Shown here piece after piece: positions 14,048 through 22,753 of a DNA stretch of 32,690 nucleotides. Location: the NCBI GenBank assembly GCA_015066745.1, contig SVNW01000040.1:1-32690 (forward strand), in the 5' to 3' direction. The position numbers and the translations under genes are program-made. The notes beneath the pieces are model-generated. The model worked only from the letters and a program-made list of their open reading frames with translations. It did no database searches and was not told the origin of the DNA. The stretch is from Ruminococcus sp. GTDB lineage: Bacteria; Bacillota; Clostridia; Oscillospirales; Ruminococcaceae. The first letter of the stretch is position 1; every line of letters begins with the position of its first letter.

Positions 14048-15607
14048 TTATTTTTTATAACAATCAAATGCCTTATCAAGAACGTCCTGATCTTTGTTTT
14101 TGGTCATTGCACTTACAACCGGAACGATTATAAGGTCGAATAACATAGTAATCGCACCTGCATTTATAGGGGAAGCCATATTAAGTTTAAGTGAAGCAGC
14201 AGCCTTTGTTGCTTCAGGGAAAAATCCGAGACTGAAAATAATCATATGTACAACTGTTATTCCGACACCTGAAATAAAGCTTGCCATAACAGCCTGTTTT
14301 GTAACTTTCTTGCTGAAAAGGCCATACATAAAAGGAGCAAGGAATGAACCTGCAAGAGCGCCCCATGAAATAGACATGAGTGTTGAAATGTATGCGTTTT
14401 TATTAAGTGCCAGTACAACTGAAATGATAAGGAATACCGCTATAAAAATTCTCATAACAAGTACTTCTTTCTTTTCGCTCATCTTTCCTTTTGTAAGAGG
14501 TCTTACGATATCTATTGTTACTGTTGAACTTGATGTAAGTACAAGTGATGAAAGTGTTGACATTGATGCTGAAAGAACCAGAACAACAACAAGACCGATC
14601 ATAATATCAGGCAAACATGTATCAAGAAGATTTGGAATAATAGCATCAAAATCAAGTTTTCCGTTTGCAAGCTTTTCTATAAATACTCTGCCTGAACCGT
14701 CACTGCTGTCTGCTGTACAATATATTCTTCCGAGACCGCCAAGGAAATATGAACCGCCTGCAACAACTACAGCAAAGAGTGTTGAAATAATTGTACCTTT
14801 TTTGATTGCGTCTTCACTCTTTATCGCATAAAATTTATGTACCATCTGAGGAAGTCCCCATGTACCAAGAGATGTAAGAATAACAACACCTGCAAGATTT
14901 ATCGGGTCAGGTCCGAAAATGCTGTTTAATGAATTTGCAGGAACGCCTGTTGCTTCTATTTCTCCAAGCTGTTTGAGAGCTGAAGAAAAACCACCTTTTT
15001 CATTAAGTGCAAAAATAACTACAGCTGCTATACCGCCAAGCATTATTATACCTTGTACAAAGTCGTTTATTGCAGTTGCTGCATAACCGCCGATAATTAC
15101 ATATACAGCTGTAAGAACTGCCATAGCTATAATACAGACTGCATAGTCTATATTAAATGCCATAGCAAAAAGTCTTGATAAACCGTTGTATACAGATGCT
15201 GTATACGGAATAAGGAATATAAAAATAATTACTGCTGATATTGTTTTTAGTTTCTTTGAATTGTAACGTTTTTCAAAAAACTCCGGCATGGTCGAAGCAT
15301 TAAGATGTGTTGTCATAGTTCTTGTCCTTTTACCCAGAACCATCCACGCCAATGCACTACCTAAAACCGCATTTCCTATACCTATCCATGTGGCAGAAAA
15401 ACCATAATTCCAACCAAACTGTCCTGCATAGCCTACAAATACAACCGCAGAAAAATAAGATGTACCAAATGCAAATGCTGTAAGCCATGAACCTACATTT
15501 CTTCCGCCGAGAACAAAGCCATCAACCGATGAGCCATTTTTGTATGTTGATACGCCTATGCCCAGCATCATAAGAATATACAACACAAGTATTAGCTTTA
15601 TAACCAT
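14048..15607 (-). CDS. Sodium:solute symporter (SSS family)
   Basis: This 519-residue secondary transporter has about 13 membrane helices, the usual number and length for the SSS/SLC5 class, which uses the sodium gradient to import small solutes such as proline, pantothenate or sugars. Family features include SSVDGFVLGGRNVGSWLTAF in the first loop, GTSYFSAVVFVGYAGQ in helix 2, HLNASTMPEFFEKRYNSK, and IIGGYAATAINDFVQG in the middle. The substrate cannot be assigned. GGAGG lies 6 nt before ATG. It has its own promoter (15674-15703) and a hairpin at the start of its transcript. No transporter partner or catabolic gene is adjacent. Confidence 0.9.
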   Translation of the reverse strand: MVIKLILVLYILMMLGIGVSTYKNGSSVDGFVLGGRNVGSWLTAFAFGTSYFSAVVFVGYAGQFGWNYGFSATWIGIGNAVLGSALAWMVLGKRTRTMTTHLNASTMPEFFEKRYNSKKLKTISAVIIFIFLIPYTASVYNGLSRLFAMAFNIDYAVCIIAMAVLTAVYVIIGGYAATAINDFVQGIIMLGGIAAVVIFALNEKGGFSSALKQLGEIEATGVPANSLNSIFGPDPINLAGVVILTSLGTWGLPQMVHKFYAIKSEDAIKKGTIISTLFAVVVAGGSYFLGGLGRIYCTADSSDGSGRVFIEKLANGKLDFDAIIPNLLDTCLPDIMIGLVVVLVLSASMSTLSSLVLTSSSTVTIDIVRPLTKGKMSEKKEVLVMRIFIAVFLIISVVLALNKNAYISTLMSISWGALAGSFLAPFMYGLFSKKVTKQAVMASFISGVGITVVHMIIFSLGFFPEATKAAASLKLNMASPINAGAITMLFDLIIVPVVSAMTKNKDQDVLDKAFDCYKK

Positions 15608-15639
15608 AACCGGCCTCCATTGTATTAATTTAAATTGTT

Positions 15640-15666
15640 GTCGCTTTAAACTATTAAAGTAGCGAC
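15640..15666 (-). promoter_or_regulatory. Hairpin or operator at the 5' end of the symporter mRNA
   Basis: GTCGCT (15640-15645) and AGCGAC (15661-15666) are perfect inverted arms; an inner TTTAA/TTAAA helix is possible with a 2-nt bulge. The element begins at the predicted first transcribed bases, 7 bp after the -10 box. It could be a repressor site over +1 or an mRNA-stabilising 5' stem-loop. Confidence 0.5.
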
Positions 15667-15673
15667 CTATATA

Positions 15674-15703
15674 AGTATATCAAAGAGCATCATACTTTGT
15701 CAA
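15674..15703 (-). promoter_or_regulatory. Promoter of the sodium:solute symporter
   Basis: On the minus strand TTGACA (15698-15703) and TATACT (15674-15679) have an 18-bp spacer ending in TGA. Confidence 0.8.
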
Positions 15704-15792
15704 GTGCAAATCATATCAAAATATTATTTTTTTGTAACGAAATGCTTTGACAAATATTTTTTTATTAATTCAGAGAGGAAATCTTTATTCTG

Positions 15793-15839
15793 AAAAAAAC
15801 AATAGCAACACTGTTGCGTACAATGTTGCTATTATTTTT
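15793..15839 (-). terminator. Rho-independent terminator after glgX
   Basis: A 10-bp stem (AATAGCAACA 15801-15810 with TGTTGCTATT 15824-15833) is followed on the minus strand by GTTTTTTT. It ends the three-gene operon starting at 22542. Confidence 0.85.
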
Positions 15840-15848
15840 CTTATTCGA

Positions 15849-17975
15849 TCACTTACCTGCCGTATCGCTTTTTACTGCTGAAAGAACGACTACGCTTCGT
15901 GGTTTCATGACAATGGTATTTCCGTATCTTTCTGTTGATTTATTGTAATCCGTACCTTTACTATGGGATTCGTAAGTGTTCATTTCTACGTTCCACATAA
16001 GATAATGAGGTAATTCAGGAAGTTGCATATTCTGATTTTCCCAGAATGTATTTATTGCAATGAAAACTATATCATCATTTTTATCATCAGCTGTTCTTCC
16101 TGCAAACATTACTCCTGTAAGTCTTGTATCATATCTGAACTCAGTATTCCAAGGTGTTCCGTTATGAATACTTATATCCGGAAAGCCACAGGTGCATATA
16201 TCTGTTTTTCTTCTGATAACATCATGCTTTTTTCTGAATGCAATCATGAACTTGCAGAACTCAAACATTTCTTTGTACTTTTTGAGTCTGTTCCAGTCAA
16301 GCCACGATGTTATATTGTCCTGACAGTATGCATTGTTATTTCCGAACTGAGTATTGCAGAATTCGTCACCTGCCGGGAACATTGCAGCGCCTCTGCTGCA
16401 CATAAGAACTGCAAATGCATTTTTTCTCAGACGATTTCTAAGTTTTAATACTTCCGGATCATCTGTTTCGCCTTCATGTCCGCAGTTCCAGCTGTTATTT
16501 CCATTGTCACCGTCAGTGTTGTTCCAGCCGTTCTTTTCATTGTGCTTGTAGTTGTATGCATAAAGGTCATAAAGAGTAAATCCGTCATGACAGTTTATAA
16601 AGTTTACTGATGCATTTTCGCCTCTCTTTTCAGGATTGTAGAGGTCGTGCGATCCTGTGATTCGGTTTACCGCACTTTGTGCCATTCCGCCGTCTCCTTT
16701 AAGGAAACAACGAAGGTCGTCACGATATTTTCCGTTCCACTCTGCCCATCTTCTCCATGACGGAAAACTTCCTACCTGATAAAGACCGCCTGCATCCCAT
16801 GCTTCTGCTATGAGTTTTACTTTTCCTAAAATAGGGTCAAAAGCAAGACTTTCAAGTATAGGAGGATTACTCATAGGTGAGCCGTCTTCATTTCTTCCCA
16901 TAATAGTTGCAAGGTCAAATCTGAATCCGCCTACACGATAATCTATTACCCAGTGTCTGAGACAGTCGAGTATAAACTGATGAACTATCGGATGATTACA
17001 GTTAAGTGAATTTCCGCATCCACTGAAATTATAATATCTGCCATCGGGAGTAAGAAGATAATAAATATTGTTGTCTATACCCTTGAACGAGAAAAACGGT
17101 CCTTTTTCATCACCTTCGGCAGTATGATTGAATACAACGTCAAGAATTACTTCTATACCGTTTTCGTTAAGAGCTTTTATAAGTGTTTTAAGCTCATTGC
17201 CTTCATTGTTGTGTTCCTGAATAGATGAATATGACGTGTTTGGTGCAAAGAAACAAACTGTATTGTAACCCCAGTAATTATAAAGCGTTGTTCCGTCAAC
17301 AACACGTATATCTTCCATTTCGTCAAACTCAAAAATAGGCATCAGTTCTACTGCATTTACACCAAGTTCTTTAAGATATGGTATCATATCCATTACGCCT
17401 GCAAATGTGCCTTTGCGCTTATTTTTTACCATTGATGATTCATCTTTGGTAAATCCTCTTACGTGAAGTTCATAAATGATCAGATCCTGAAAAGGAACTT
17501 TATTTCTCTGATACTTTCCCCATACAAAAGTATCATCAACAACACGTGCCCTGTACATATTCTTCTTCTGAACATCTTTGCTTCCCCATTTACTCTGATC
17601 GGCAACGGCTCTTGCATAAGGATCGAGAAGATAAGCGTCTTTGTTAAAAATAAGTCCACTCTTTTTATCATACGGTCCGTCCATTCGATATGCATACTCG
17701 ATGTCACTTATATCAAGGTCAAAAACTATCATTGAAAAAGTGTTTCCTATTCGATATGATTCAGGAAATTTTATTACTGCAAACGGCTCAGGCTTCTTTC
17801 TGTGAAAAAGCACAAGCTCACACGAAGTAGCATTGTAGGAGTGAATAGTAAAATTTACTCCGTTCTGAATCGCTGTTGCTCCGTTTATAAGATAAAAACC
17901 GGGTCTTACCTTAAACCCTGATATTTCATCAATAGGAACTAATGGCTCTTTGATTTTTGCAATAAGATTTTTCAT
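15849..17975 (-). CDS. glgX: Glycogen debranching enzyme, GlgX/isoamylase type (GH13)
   Basis: This 708-residue enzyme hydrolyses alpha-1,6 branch points of glycogen or limit dextrins. It has an N-terminal CBM48-like beta-sandwich (about 20-120, ending in KDAYLLDPYARAV) and a GH13 barrel with ELHVRGFT, region I DVVFNH (279-284), nucleophile Asp354 in GFRFDLA, acid Glu391 in LIAEAWD, and the stabilising NCHDG (461-465). All catalytic residues are present and the length is that of GlgX/TreX. There is no signal peptide, so it acts on internal glucan. AGAGGGG precedes ATG. It lies only 22 bp after the GGDEF/EAL gene, in the operon of a solute-binding lipoprotein, linking internal glycogen use to a sensing pathway. 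Confidence 0.92.
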   Translation of the reverse strand: MKNLIAKIKEPLVPIDEISGFKVRPGFYLINGATAIQNGVNFTIHSYNATSCELVLFHRKKPEPFAVIKFPESYRIGNTFSMIVFDLDISDIEYAYRMDGPYDKKSGLIFNKDAYLLDPYARAVADQSKWGSKDVQKKNMYRARVVDDTFVWGKYQRNKVPFQDLIIYELHVRGFTKDESSMVKNKRKGTFAGVMDMIPYLKELGVNAVELMPIFEFDEMEDIRVVDGTTLYNYWGYNTVCFFAPNTSYSSIQEHNNEGNELKTLIKALNENGIEVILDVVFNHTAEGDEKGPFFSFKGIDNNIYYLLTPDGRYYNFSGCGNSLNCNHPIVHQFILDCLRHWVIDYRVGGFRFDLATIMGRNEDGSPMSNPPILESLAFDPILGKVKLIAEAWDAGGLYQVGSFPSWRRWAEWNGKYRDDLRCFLKGDGGMAQSAVNRITGSHDLYNPEKRGENASVNFINCHDGFTLYDLYAYNYKHNEKNGWNNTDGDNGNNSWNCGHEGETDDPEVLKLRNRLRKNAFAVLMCSRGAAMFPAGDEFCNTQFGNNNAYCQDNITSWLDWNRLKKYKEMFEFCKFMIAFRKKHDVIRRKTDICTCGFPDISIHNGTPWNTEFRYDTRLTGVMFAGRTADDKNDDIVFIAINTFWENQNMQLPELPHYLMWNVEMNTYESHSKGTDYNKSTERYGNTIVMKPRSVVVLSAVKSDTAGK

Positions 17976-17997
17976 AAACTAAACCCCTCTATATCAT

Positions 17998-20900
17998 TTA
18001 TTTTTTATTGTTTACTGATTCAAAAATATTAACTATTTCCTGAGACAGTACTTCATTTATCTTTTGCGGTTCAAACATAGGTCTGGCAACATAAAATCCC
18101 TGAATCAAATCAACACCGCATTCTATAACGGTTTTCATTTCATTATATGTTTCAACACCCTCTGCAAGTACCAGTACATTTTTTTCTTTTGCAAGCAAAA
18201 CAAGATTTGCTATTATATTCTTACGGCTTACATCGCTGTCACATCCGCACACGATTGCCCTGTCAATTTTAACAATATCAGGTTCGTATGTGATAAGTGC
18301 ATATTCGCTGTTGTAACCGCTTCCGAAATCATCGACCGCTGTCATTGCATGCCATTTTTTTATAAGTTCCTGTTTTCCTGTAGTGTATTCTTCATTTGAA
18401 CGCTCGCTTTCAAGAAATTCAAGAACAACATTGGAAAGATATGTGCTGTTTTCACTTTCTATCTCTTTTACATCAGCATCTTTTATCTGACAGTTAAGCA
18501 ATGAATTTATAAATATTTTTTCTTTTCCTGTTATGATATCTTTCTTCATAAGCTCACCGAACTGTCTTAATGCAAGTATCCATGTGAGTCTTTCAATATC
18601 ATAAAGTTTTGCACCTGTTCTGGCAATGCGTATAAATTCAAGAGGTGACTTGAACATTTCTGACTGAGGTCGCATAAGTGCCTCATAACCATACACCTGT
18701 CCTGTCTGTACACTTACTATTGACTGGAAAGCATATCGTATCTTCTTTTCGTCAATTATTTTGTTCATTTCTTCAACACCTGTAACAAGTATCGAATCCT
18801 TACTATAAGTGTTGATATTAAACTCTGCAACTCTTCCCTTAGTAGAATGCTTTATCTCATACATAGCAAAATCAGCGTATTTTATCAGCACTTCATAAAG
18901 TTTGGAATCATCAGGAAACCATGAAATACCGCCACTTGCTCTGACACGATATTTTGTCCCGTCAGACAGGACACAACTGCTTGAATTTAATTTTTTCTCT
19001 ACGTCATTTATTATTTCACGTATCGTGTTTTTGTCTTCAAATCCGTAAAGGAATATTATAAACTCATCTCCTGACAAACGTGCAATAACGCCATTATGGT
19101 CTCTGAATAATTTAAACACATTTGCCGCTGTTTTTATATAATCATCACCAAAATCATGACCGTAAGTGTCATTTACATATTTAAGATTATCAAGATCCCA
19201 CATAAGAAATGCCGCAACACCAAGCTTATCCGGTTCTGAAAACAGCTCTTCTATCTTGTCATAAAAAGCTCTTCTGTTAAAGAGTCCTGTCGTAACATCA
19301 TAATCACGTTCATACTCAATTTTCTTCTTTTCTATCACAAGATTTGTTGTATCCTGAACAAGACCTACAACATTATTATTATCTCTCGTAAGGCTGAATT
19401 TTAACCATCTTGTACTTTTGGTGTACTCATCATGAAAAACTATTTCAATATTATCCGACACACTTTTTGTAACAGCGGGATCAAAAACAGGGCTTGACAG
19501 CAACTTCTGCTCTGTATCATATTTGTTTAAATATTTCATAAATATATCAAAAGGTATCAATATATCACTATCATATTCATTTCTGAAATGAAATATTTTT
19601 GTAAGACTTTCGCCGACAAATACGTCTTGATCAGACATATCATACATAAATACGCCTATTCCGACATCAGCCATGTTGATTATTTTTGAAACTCTGGAAG
19701 AATTATTGCGTACATTTACCTGCAATCCTACTATCGATTCTGCAAGCTTGTCAAATTCCTTTATATTTGATGATTCAAACATAAGCTTATCTTCATCAGC
19801 ATCATATTTTCCAAGAGTACTTATCATCTTTTTTACAGGCATTGACAGACGTTTATTTAAAATCAATGCAATAACTATACATACAAACATCGAAATAACA
19901 GATGAAAGAAAAAGCATAAGCAAAAGTCTGTCATGCACTACCATAACATCATTTTTCTTCACTGCAGATATAACTGCCCATTTATGATCAGAAAACAAGG
20001 AAGTCGGAGCATAAATATTCATTTCCTGTAAACTGTATATTATATCTTTATTTCCATCAAATTTGTATATATTCTCATACAAAGAATCGTCTTTTGAAAA
20101 ACCGAACGCATCATTTCCGAGCGAATCATAAAAAAGTCCTGAATGAGAAACTACTGAATATTCCGTACTGTTTTTATCAAATTTTGAAGCAAGTATATAG
20201 CAACTTTTTTCATATTCAAAATCACCGCTCTGCATCTGTGTTAAAATACTTTTTTCGAGAAGCCCTACACCTATAACTCCATATACAACACCATCATCTG
20301 AAATAAGCGGGATCGTGTATTTCATACTTGGCAGTGCTGACGGCGATATTGATGAAAAATCACTCCAGTTTCCAAAATAAAGATGTGAAAGATGAGGATT
20401 TTCACGAGCTATGCTTAATGTGTTATGATAAAAATCAAAATCTCCGTTTTCATTTTTACCTACACCTATACGTGATTCCCATTCAAAGTCAAGTGATATA
20501 TCAAGCTCCATTGCCACAGTTGAACTTCCTGCCTCAAGCAGAAGATCATCATTATCATTTATGCCATCAACCGATATATTAGCATCACGCACATAAAAGC
20601 CTCCTGCTTCCTGTGTGCCTTCACCACCGTAAAGACTGCCTGTATCAAGAATGATAAACGCATCATTCACCTGATTTATACGTAAGAGGTAAACTATTCT
20701 TTCGGCAGTTTCATTTAAGATCTCTGAAACCAGTTGTTTATCACTCTGTATATCATCTATGTTTTTTTCTTTTTTCTCAAGGATCTCTGCTACTATTTTA
20801 TTTATCTCACGACCTGTTTCATGAACTCTTGTTGTTTTATCATTTAACAAATTTTCAATAAGGCTTTTTTTGTTGATAGTTTTTTCGTTAAGAATATCAT

Positions 20901-21069
20901 AAGAATATCTCTTTATTGATAAAAATTCTCCTCCAAAAAGCAAAACCAGAAAAAATATTATTATCTGAAACAAGGTAAGTATCAACATAGGAATAAATAA
21001 TATCGATGAAAAAGGTTTGCCTTTCCTTGATTTTCGGCTGTTTTCACCGGAAATGTTTTTTCCCTTCAT
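17998..21069 (-). CDS. Membrane c-di-GMP enzyme: Cache-like sensor, PAS, GGDEF and EAL domains
   Basis: This 1023-residue protein has one membrane segment near residues 22-47, a large extracytoplasmic Cache-like sensor (about 50-380), a second membrane segment (about 382-405), a HAMP/linker helix, a PAS-like domain (about 465-580), GGDEF (about 585-755) and EAL (about 770-1015). The cyclase motif is SGDEF (666-670), a functional variant in other cyclases; no RxxD inhibitory site is seen. The EAL domain keeps YEALMR, an Asn in INSLLN, LEFLES, DDFGSGY, VKID and AEGVE-QGF, so both activities are possible. An upstream TTG start would use the GGGAG that serves as ribosome binding site, so ATG 21069 is preferred. 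It lies 24 bp after the solute-binding lipoprotein gene. Confidence 0.93.
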   Translation of the reverse strand: MKGKNISGENSRKSRKGKPFSSILFIPMLILTLFQIIIFFLVLLFGGEFLSIKRYSYDILNEKTINKKSLIENLLNDKTTRVHETGREINKIVAEILEKKEKNIDDIQSDKQLVSEILNETAERIVYLLRINQVNDAFIILDTGSLYGGEGTQEAGGFYVRDANISVDGINDNDDLLLEAGSSTVAMELDISLDFEWESRIGVGKNENGDFDFYHNTLSIARENPHLSHLYFGNWSDFSSISPSALPSMKYTIPLISDDGVVYGVIGVGLLEKSILTQMQSGDFEYEKSCYILASKFDKNSTEYSVVSHSGLFYDSLGNDAFGFSKDDSLYENIYKFDGNKDIIYSLQEMNIYAPTSLFSDHKWAVISAVKKNDVMVVHDRLLLMLFLSSVISMFVCIVIALILNKRLSMPVKKMISTLGKYDADEDKLMFESSNIKEFDKLAESIVGLQVNVRNNSSRVSKIINMADVGIGVFMYDMSDQDVFVGESLTKIFHFRNEYDSDILIPFDIFMKYLNKYDTEQKLLSSPVFDPAVTKSVSDNIEIVFHDEYTKSTRWLKFSLTRDNNNVVGLVQDTTNLVIEKKKIEYERDYDVTTGLFNRRAFYDKIEELFSEPDKLGVAAFLMWDLDNLKYVNDTYGHDFGDDYIKTAANVFKLFRDHNGVIARLSGDEFIIFLYGFEDKNTIREIINDVEKKLNSSSCVLSDGTKYRVRASGGISWFPDDSKLYEVLIKYADFAMYEIKHSTKGRVAEFNINTYSKDSILVTGVEEMNKIIDEKKIRYAFQSIVSVQTGQVYGYEALMRPQSEMFKSPLEFIRIARTGAKLYDIERLTWILALRQFGELMKKDIITGKEKIFINSLLNCQIKDADVKEIESENSTYLSNVVLEFLESERSNEEYTTGKQELIKKWHAMTAVDDFGSGYNSEYALITYEPDIVKIDRAIVCGCDSDVSRKNIIANLVLLAKEKNVLVLAEGVETYNEMKTVIECGVDLIQGFYVARPMFEPQKINEVLSQEIVNIFESVNNKK

Positions 21070-21093
21070 AAAAAAATCTGCTCCCAAATATAA

Positions 21094-22542
21094 TTATTTT
21101 TCATATACAATTTTATCAAGTTCTTCTTTAAACAGGTCAAACCATTCATCAAAAGCGGTATTATCAGTATATTTTTTTATTACCTCATTTCTTTCCGCTC
21201 CCGAATCTATTTCATTTTTCGCTTTTTCATAAGCCTGTTCTGCTGTTTTCTGAATATAGTCTTCAAGACAATTTCTGAGTTCTGTAGATTTTTCAAAAGG
21301 AACCGAAGAATATAAAACTGCCGAATTTATCCCTTCTATAGCAGTATTAACAGAACGCATAAGTGTACTTTCCTTATCTTCTGAACATGCACCAATAATT
21401 TTTTCAAAATTATTAGCTGATTTTTTTACAGGCATATAACCCGAATCAAGCGAAAACTTGATATTTCTTTCTTCCTCTGTAAACCACTTCAGGAATACTG
21501 CACTTGCATACTGTGTTCTTTCGTCTGACTTCAGCACAGACATTCCTGCACCTTGCTGTACAAGATAAGAACTCGTTCCTTCAAAATCAGGAACAGGTAA
21601 AACAATATTTTCAACTGAATAAGTATAATCATCATTTATAGTTACTTTATCCGGAAAATACACTGCACCTGTTGTCGAACATACCATCGAAACTATTTCT
21701 CCGGTTTTTATATCATCACTTCTATAGCGTCCTTTTGCAGTAAAATATCCGCTGACATACGGAACATAATAACAGTCCCACAGTCTTCTTACTGTCCCTT
21801 TATCTATATTGAGAATTGCTTTTCCAGAGTCAGTTTTTATAAATTCATTTCCCAGCTGTGCCGCACCGACTATCATGTAATTGGCAACAGAATCTCTTCC
21901 GAAAAATGCTTTTCCGTCATTTTCTATATCAGGTGTCAGTTCATCTGTATATATATAATACATCTGTGCAACTTCGCAAAGACCTTCCCATGTCTTCAGA
22001 CTGTCAACAGACTGTTTGTATTCTTTTGAAAACTTTTCCCATTCAGTTGCATTGAGCATCATTATTTCCGTACTTTTAGCAGTAGGGAATATTTTCAGCG
22101 AACCGTCATTTCCAAACATACCTTCTTCGATATATCCGTCAACATATTTGCTTAGTTCTTCATCAGTAAAATACTGACTTAAATCCGTCAAAGCACCTTT
22201 CTGATCAAGAATATACGCTGTTTCGGCATATGTAGCAAATATATCGGGGGGATTATCCGCTCCCGGTTCGTCATTAACAGCTGAAATCACGCTTTCTGCA
22301 AGAGATGAAACACTGTCTTTTGAAACAGCTTTTACTTCTATACCTTCCCTAGCACCGACAGTTTCGTTAAATTCTTTGACATAACGATCAAAAGTTGTAA
22401 GCTGTACCCCGTTATAATAATGCCATAACGTAACTGTAACAGGTTTATCTGAATTATCATCAGTTGATTTTTTTCCGTTACAACTGCTTAATACAAGAAT
22501 AACTGAAAGACACGCTGATAAAATTTTTTTATAATTTTTCAT
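21094..22542 (-). CDS. Extracellular solute-binding lipoprotein (family 1, sugar type), no transporter adjacent
   Basis: This 482-residue lipoprotein has a signal peptide with lipobox VLSSC. The mature part begins with VTVTLWHYYNG, the hallmark of family 1 binding proteins for oligosaccharides, followed by PDIFATYAETAYILDQKGAL and LTDLSQYFTDEEL in lobe 1 and FLKWFTEEERNIKFSLDSGYMPV in lobe 2. No permease or ATPase gene is nearby. The next gene encodes a sensor with cyclase and phosphodiesterase domains, so this protein may present a ligand to the sensor instead of a permease; that is inference. GGGGTG lies 6 nt before ATG 22542; an in-frame TTG further upstream includes this site and is rejected. 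Confidence 0.9.
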   Translation of the reverse strand: MKNYKKILSACLSVILVLSSCNGKKSTDDNSDKPVTVTLWHYYNGVQLTTFDRYVKEFNETVGAREGIEVKAVSKDSVSSLAESVISAVNDEPGADNPPDIFATYAETAYILDQKGALTDLSQYFTDEELSKYVDGYIEEGMFGNDGSLKIFPTAKSTEIMMLNATEWEKFSKEYKQSVDSLKTWEGLCEVAQMYYIYTDELTPDIENDGKAFFGRDSVANYMIVGAAQLGNEFIKTDSGKAILNIDKGTVRRLWDCYYVPYVSGYFTAKGRYRSDDIKTGEIVSMVCSTTGAVYFPDKVTINDDYTYSVENIVLPVPDFEGTSSYLVQQGAGMSVLKSDERTQYASAVFLKWFTEEERNIKFSLDSGYMPVKKSANNFEKIIGACSEDKESTLMRSVNTAIEGINSAVLYSSVPFEKSTELRNCLEDYIQKTAEQAYEKAKNEIDSGAERNEVIKKYTDNTAFDEWFDLFKEELDKIVYEK

Positions 22543-22595
22543 TTCTTCACCCCGCAATATCTGTATCCCTTTTATTTCATAAGTTCTATTATAAA

Positions 22596-22624
22596 ATTAT
22601 ACCATAAAAAAGGTAAAAAAGCAA
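22596..22624 (-). promoter_or_regulatory. Promoter of the binding-protein / c-di-GMP / glgX operon
   Basis: On the minus strand TATAAT (22596-22601) is preceded by TGG, an extended -10, and TTGCTT lies 17 bp upstream (22619-22624, a poor -35 match). A second TATAAT at 22588-22593 overlaps the first region and could be an alternative -10. Confidence 0.6.
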
Positions 22625-22697
22625 TAAAAAATCAAACACAATTACAATGAATATTAAAAAAGTTAATCTTTTTTATTTCTTATTAAGAAATAATTTA

Positions 22698-22745
22698 CAC
22701 ACATAAAACAACTGACAGCATTATCATAACACTGTCAGTTGTTTT
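22698..22745 (-). terminator. Rho-independent terminator after uvrC
   Basis: A perfect 14-bp stem (AAAACAACTGACAG 22705-22718 with CTGTCAGTTGTTTT 22732-22745) ends in four T on either strand. It closes the operon that begins with the MoxR gene. Confidence 0.85.
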
Positions 22746-22753
22746 ATCACTTA

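Noticed and set aside
14094-14831. 245-codon open frame antisense to the symporter
   Set aside because: The sense gene is certain; the antisense product has no family motif and no start signal.
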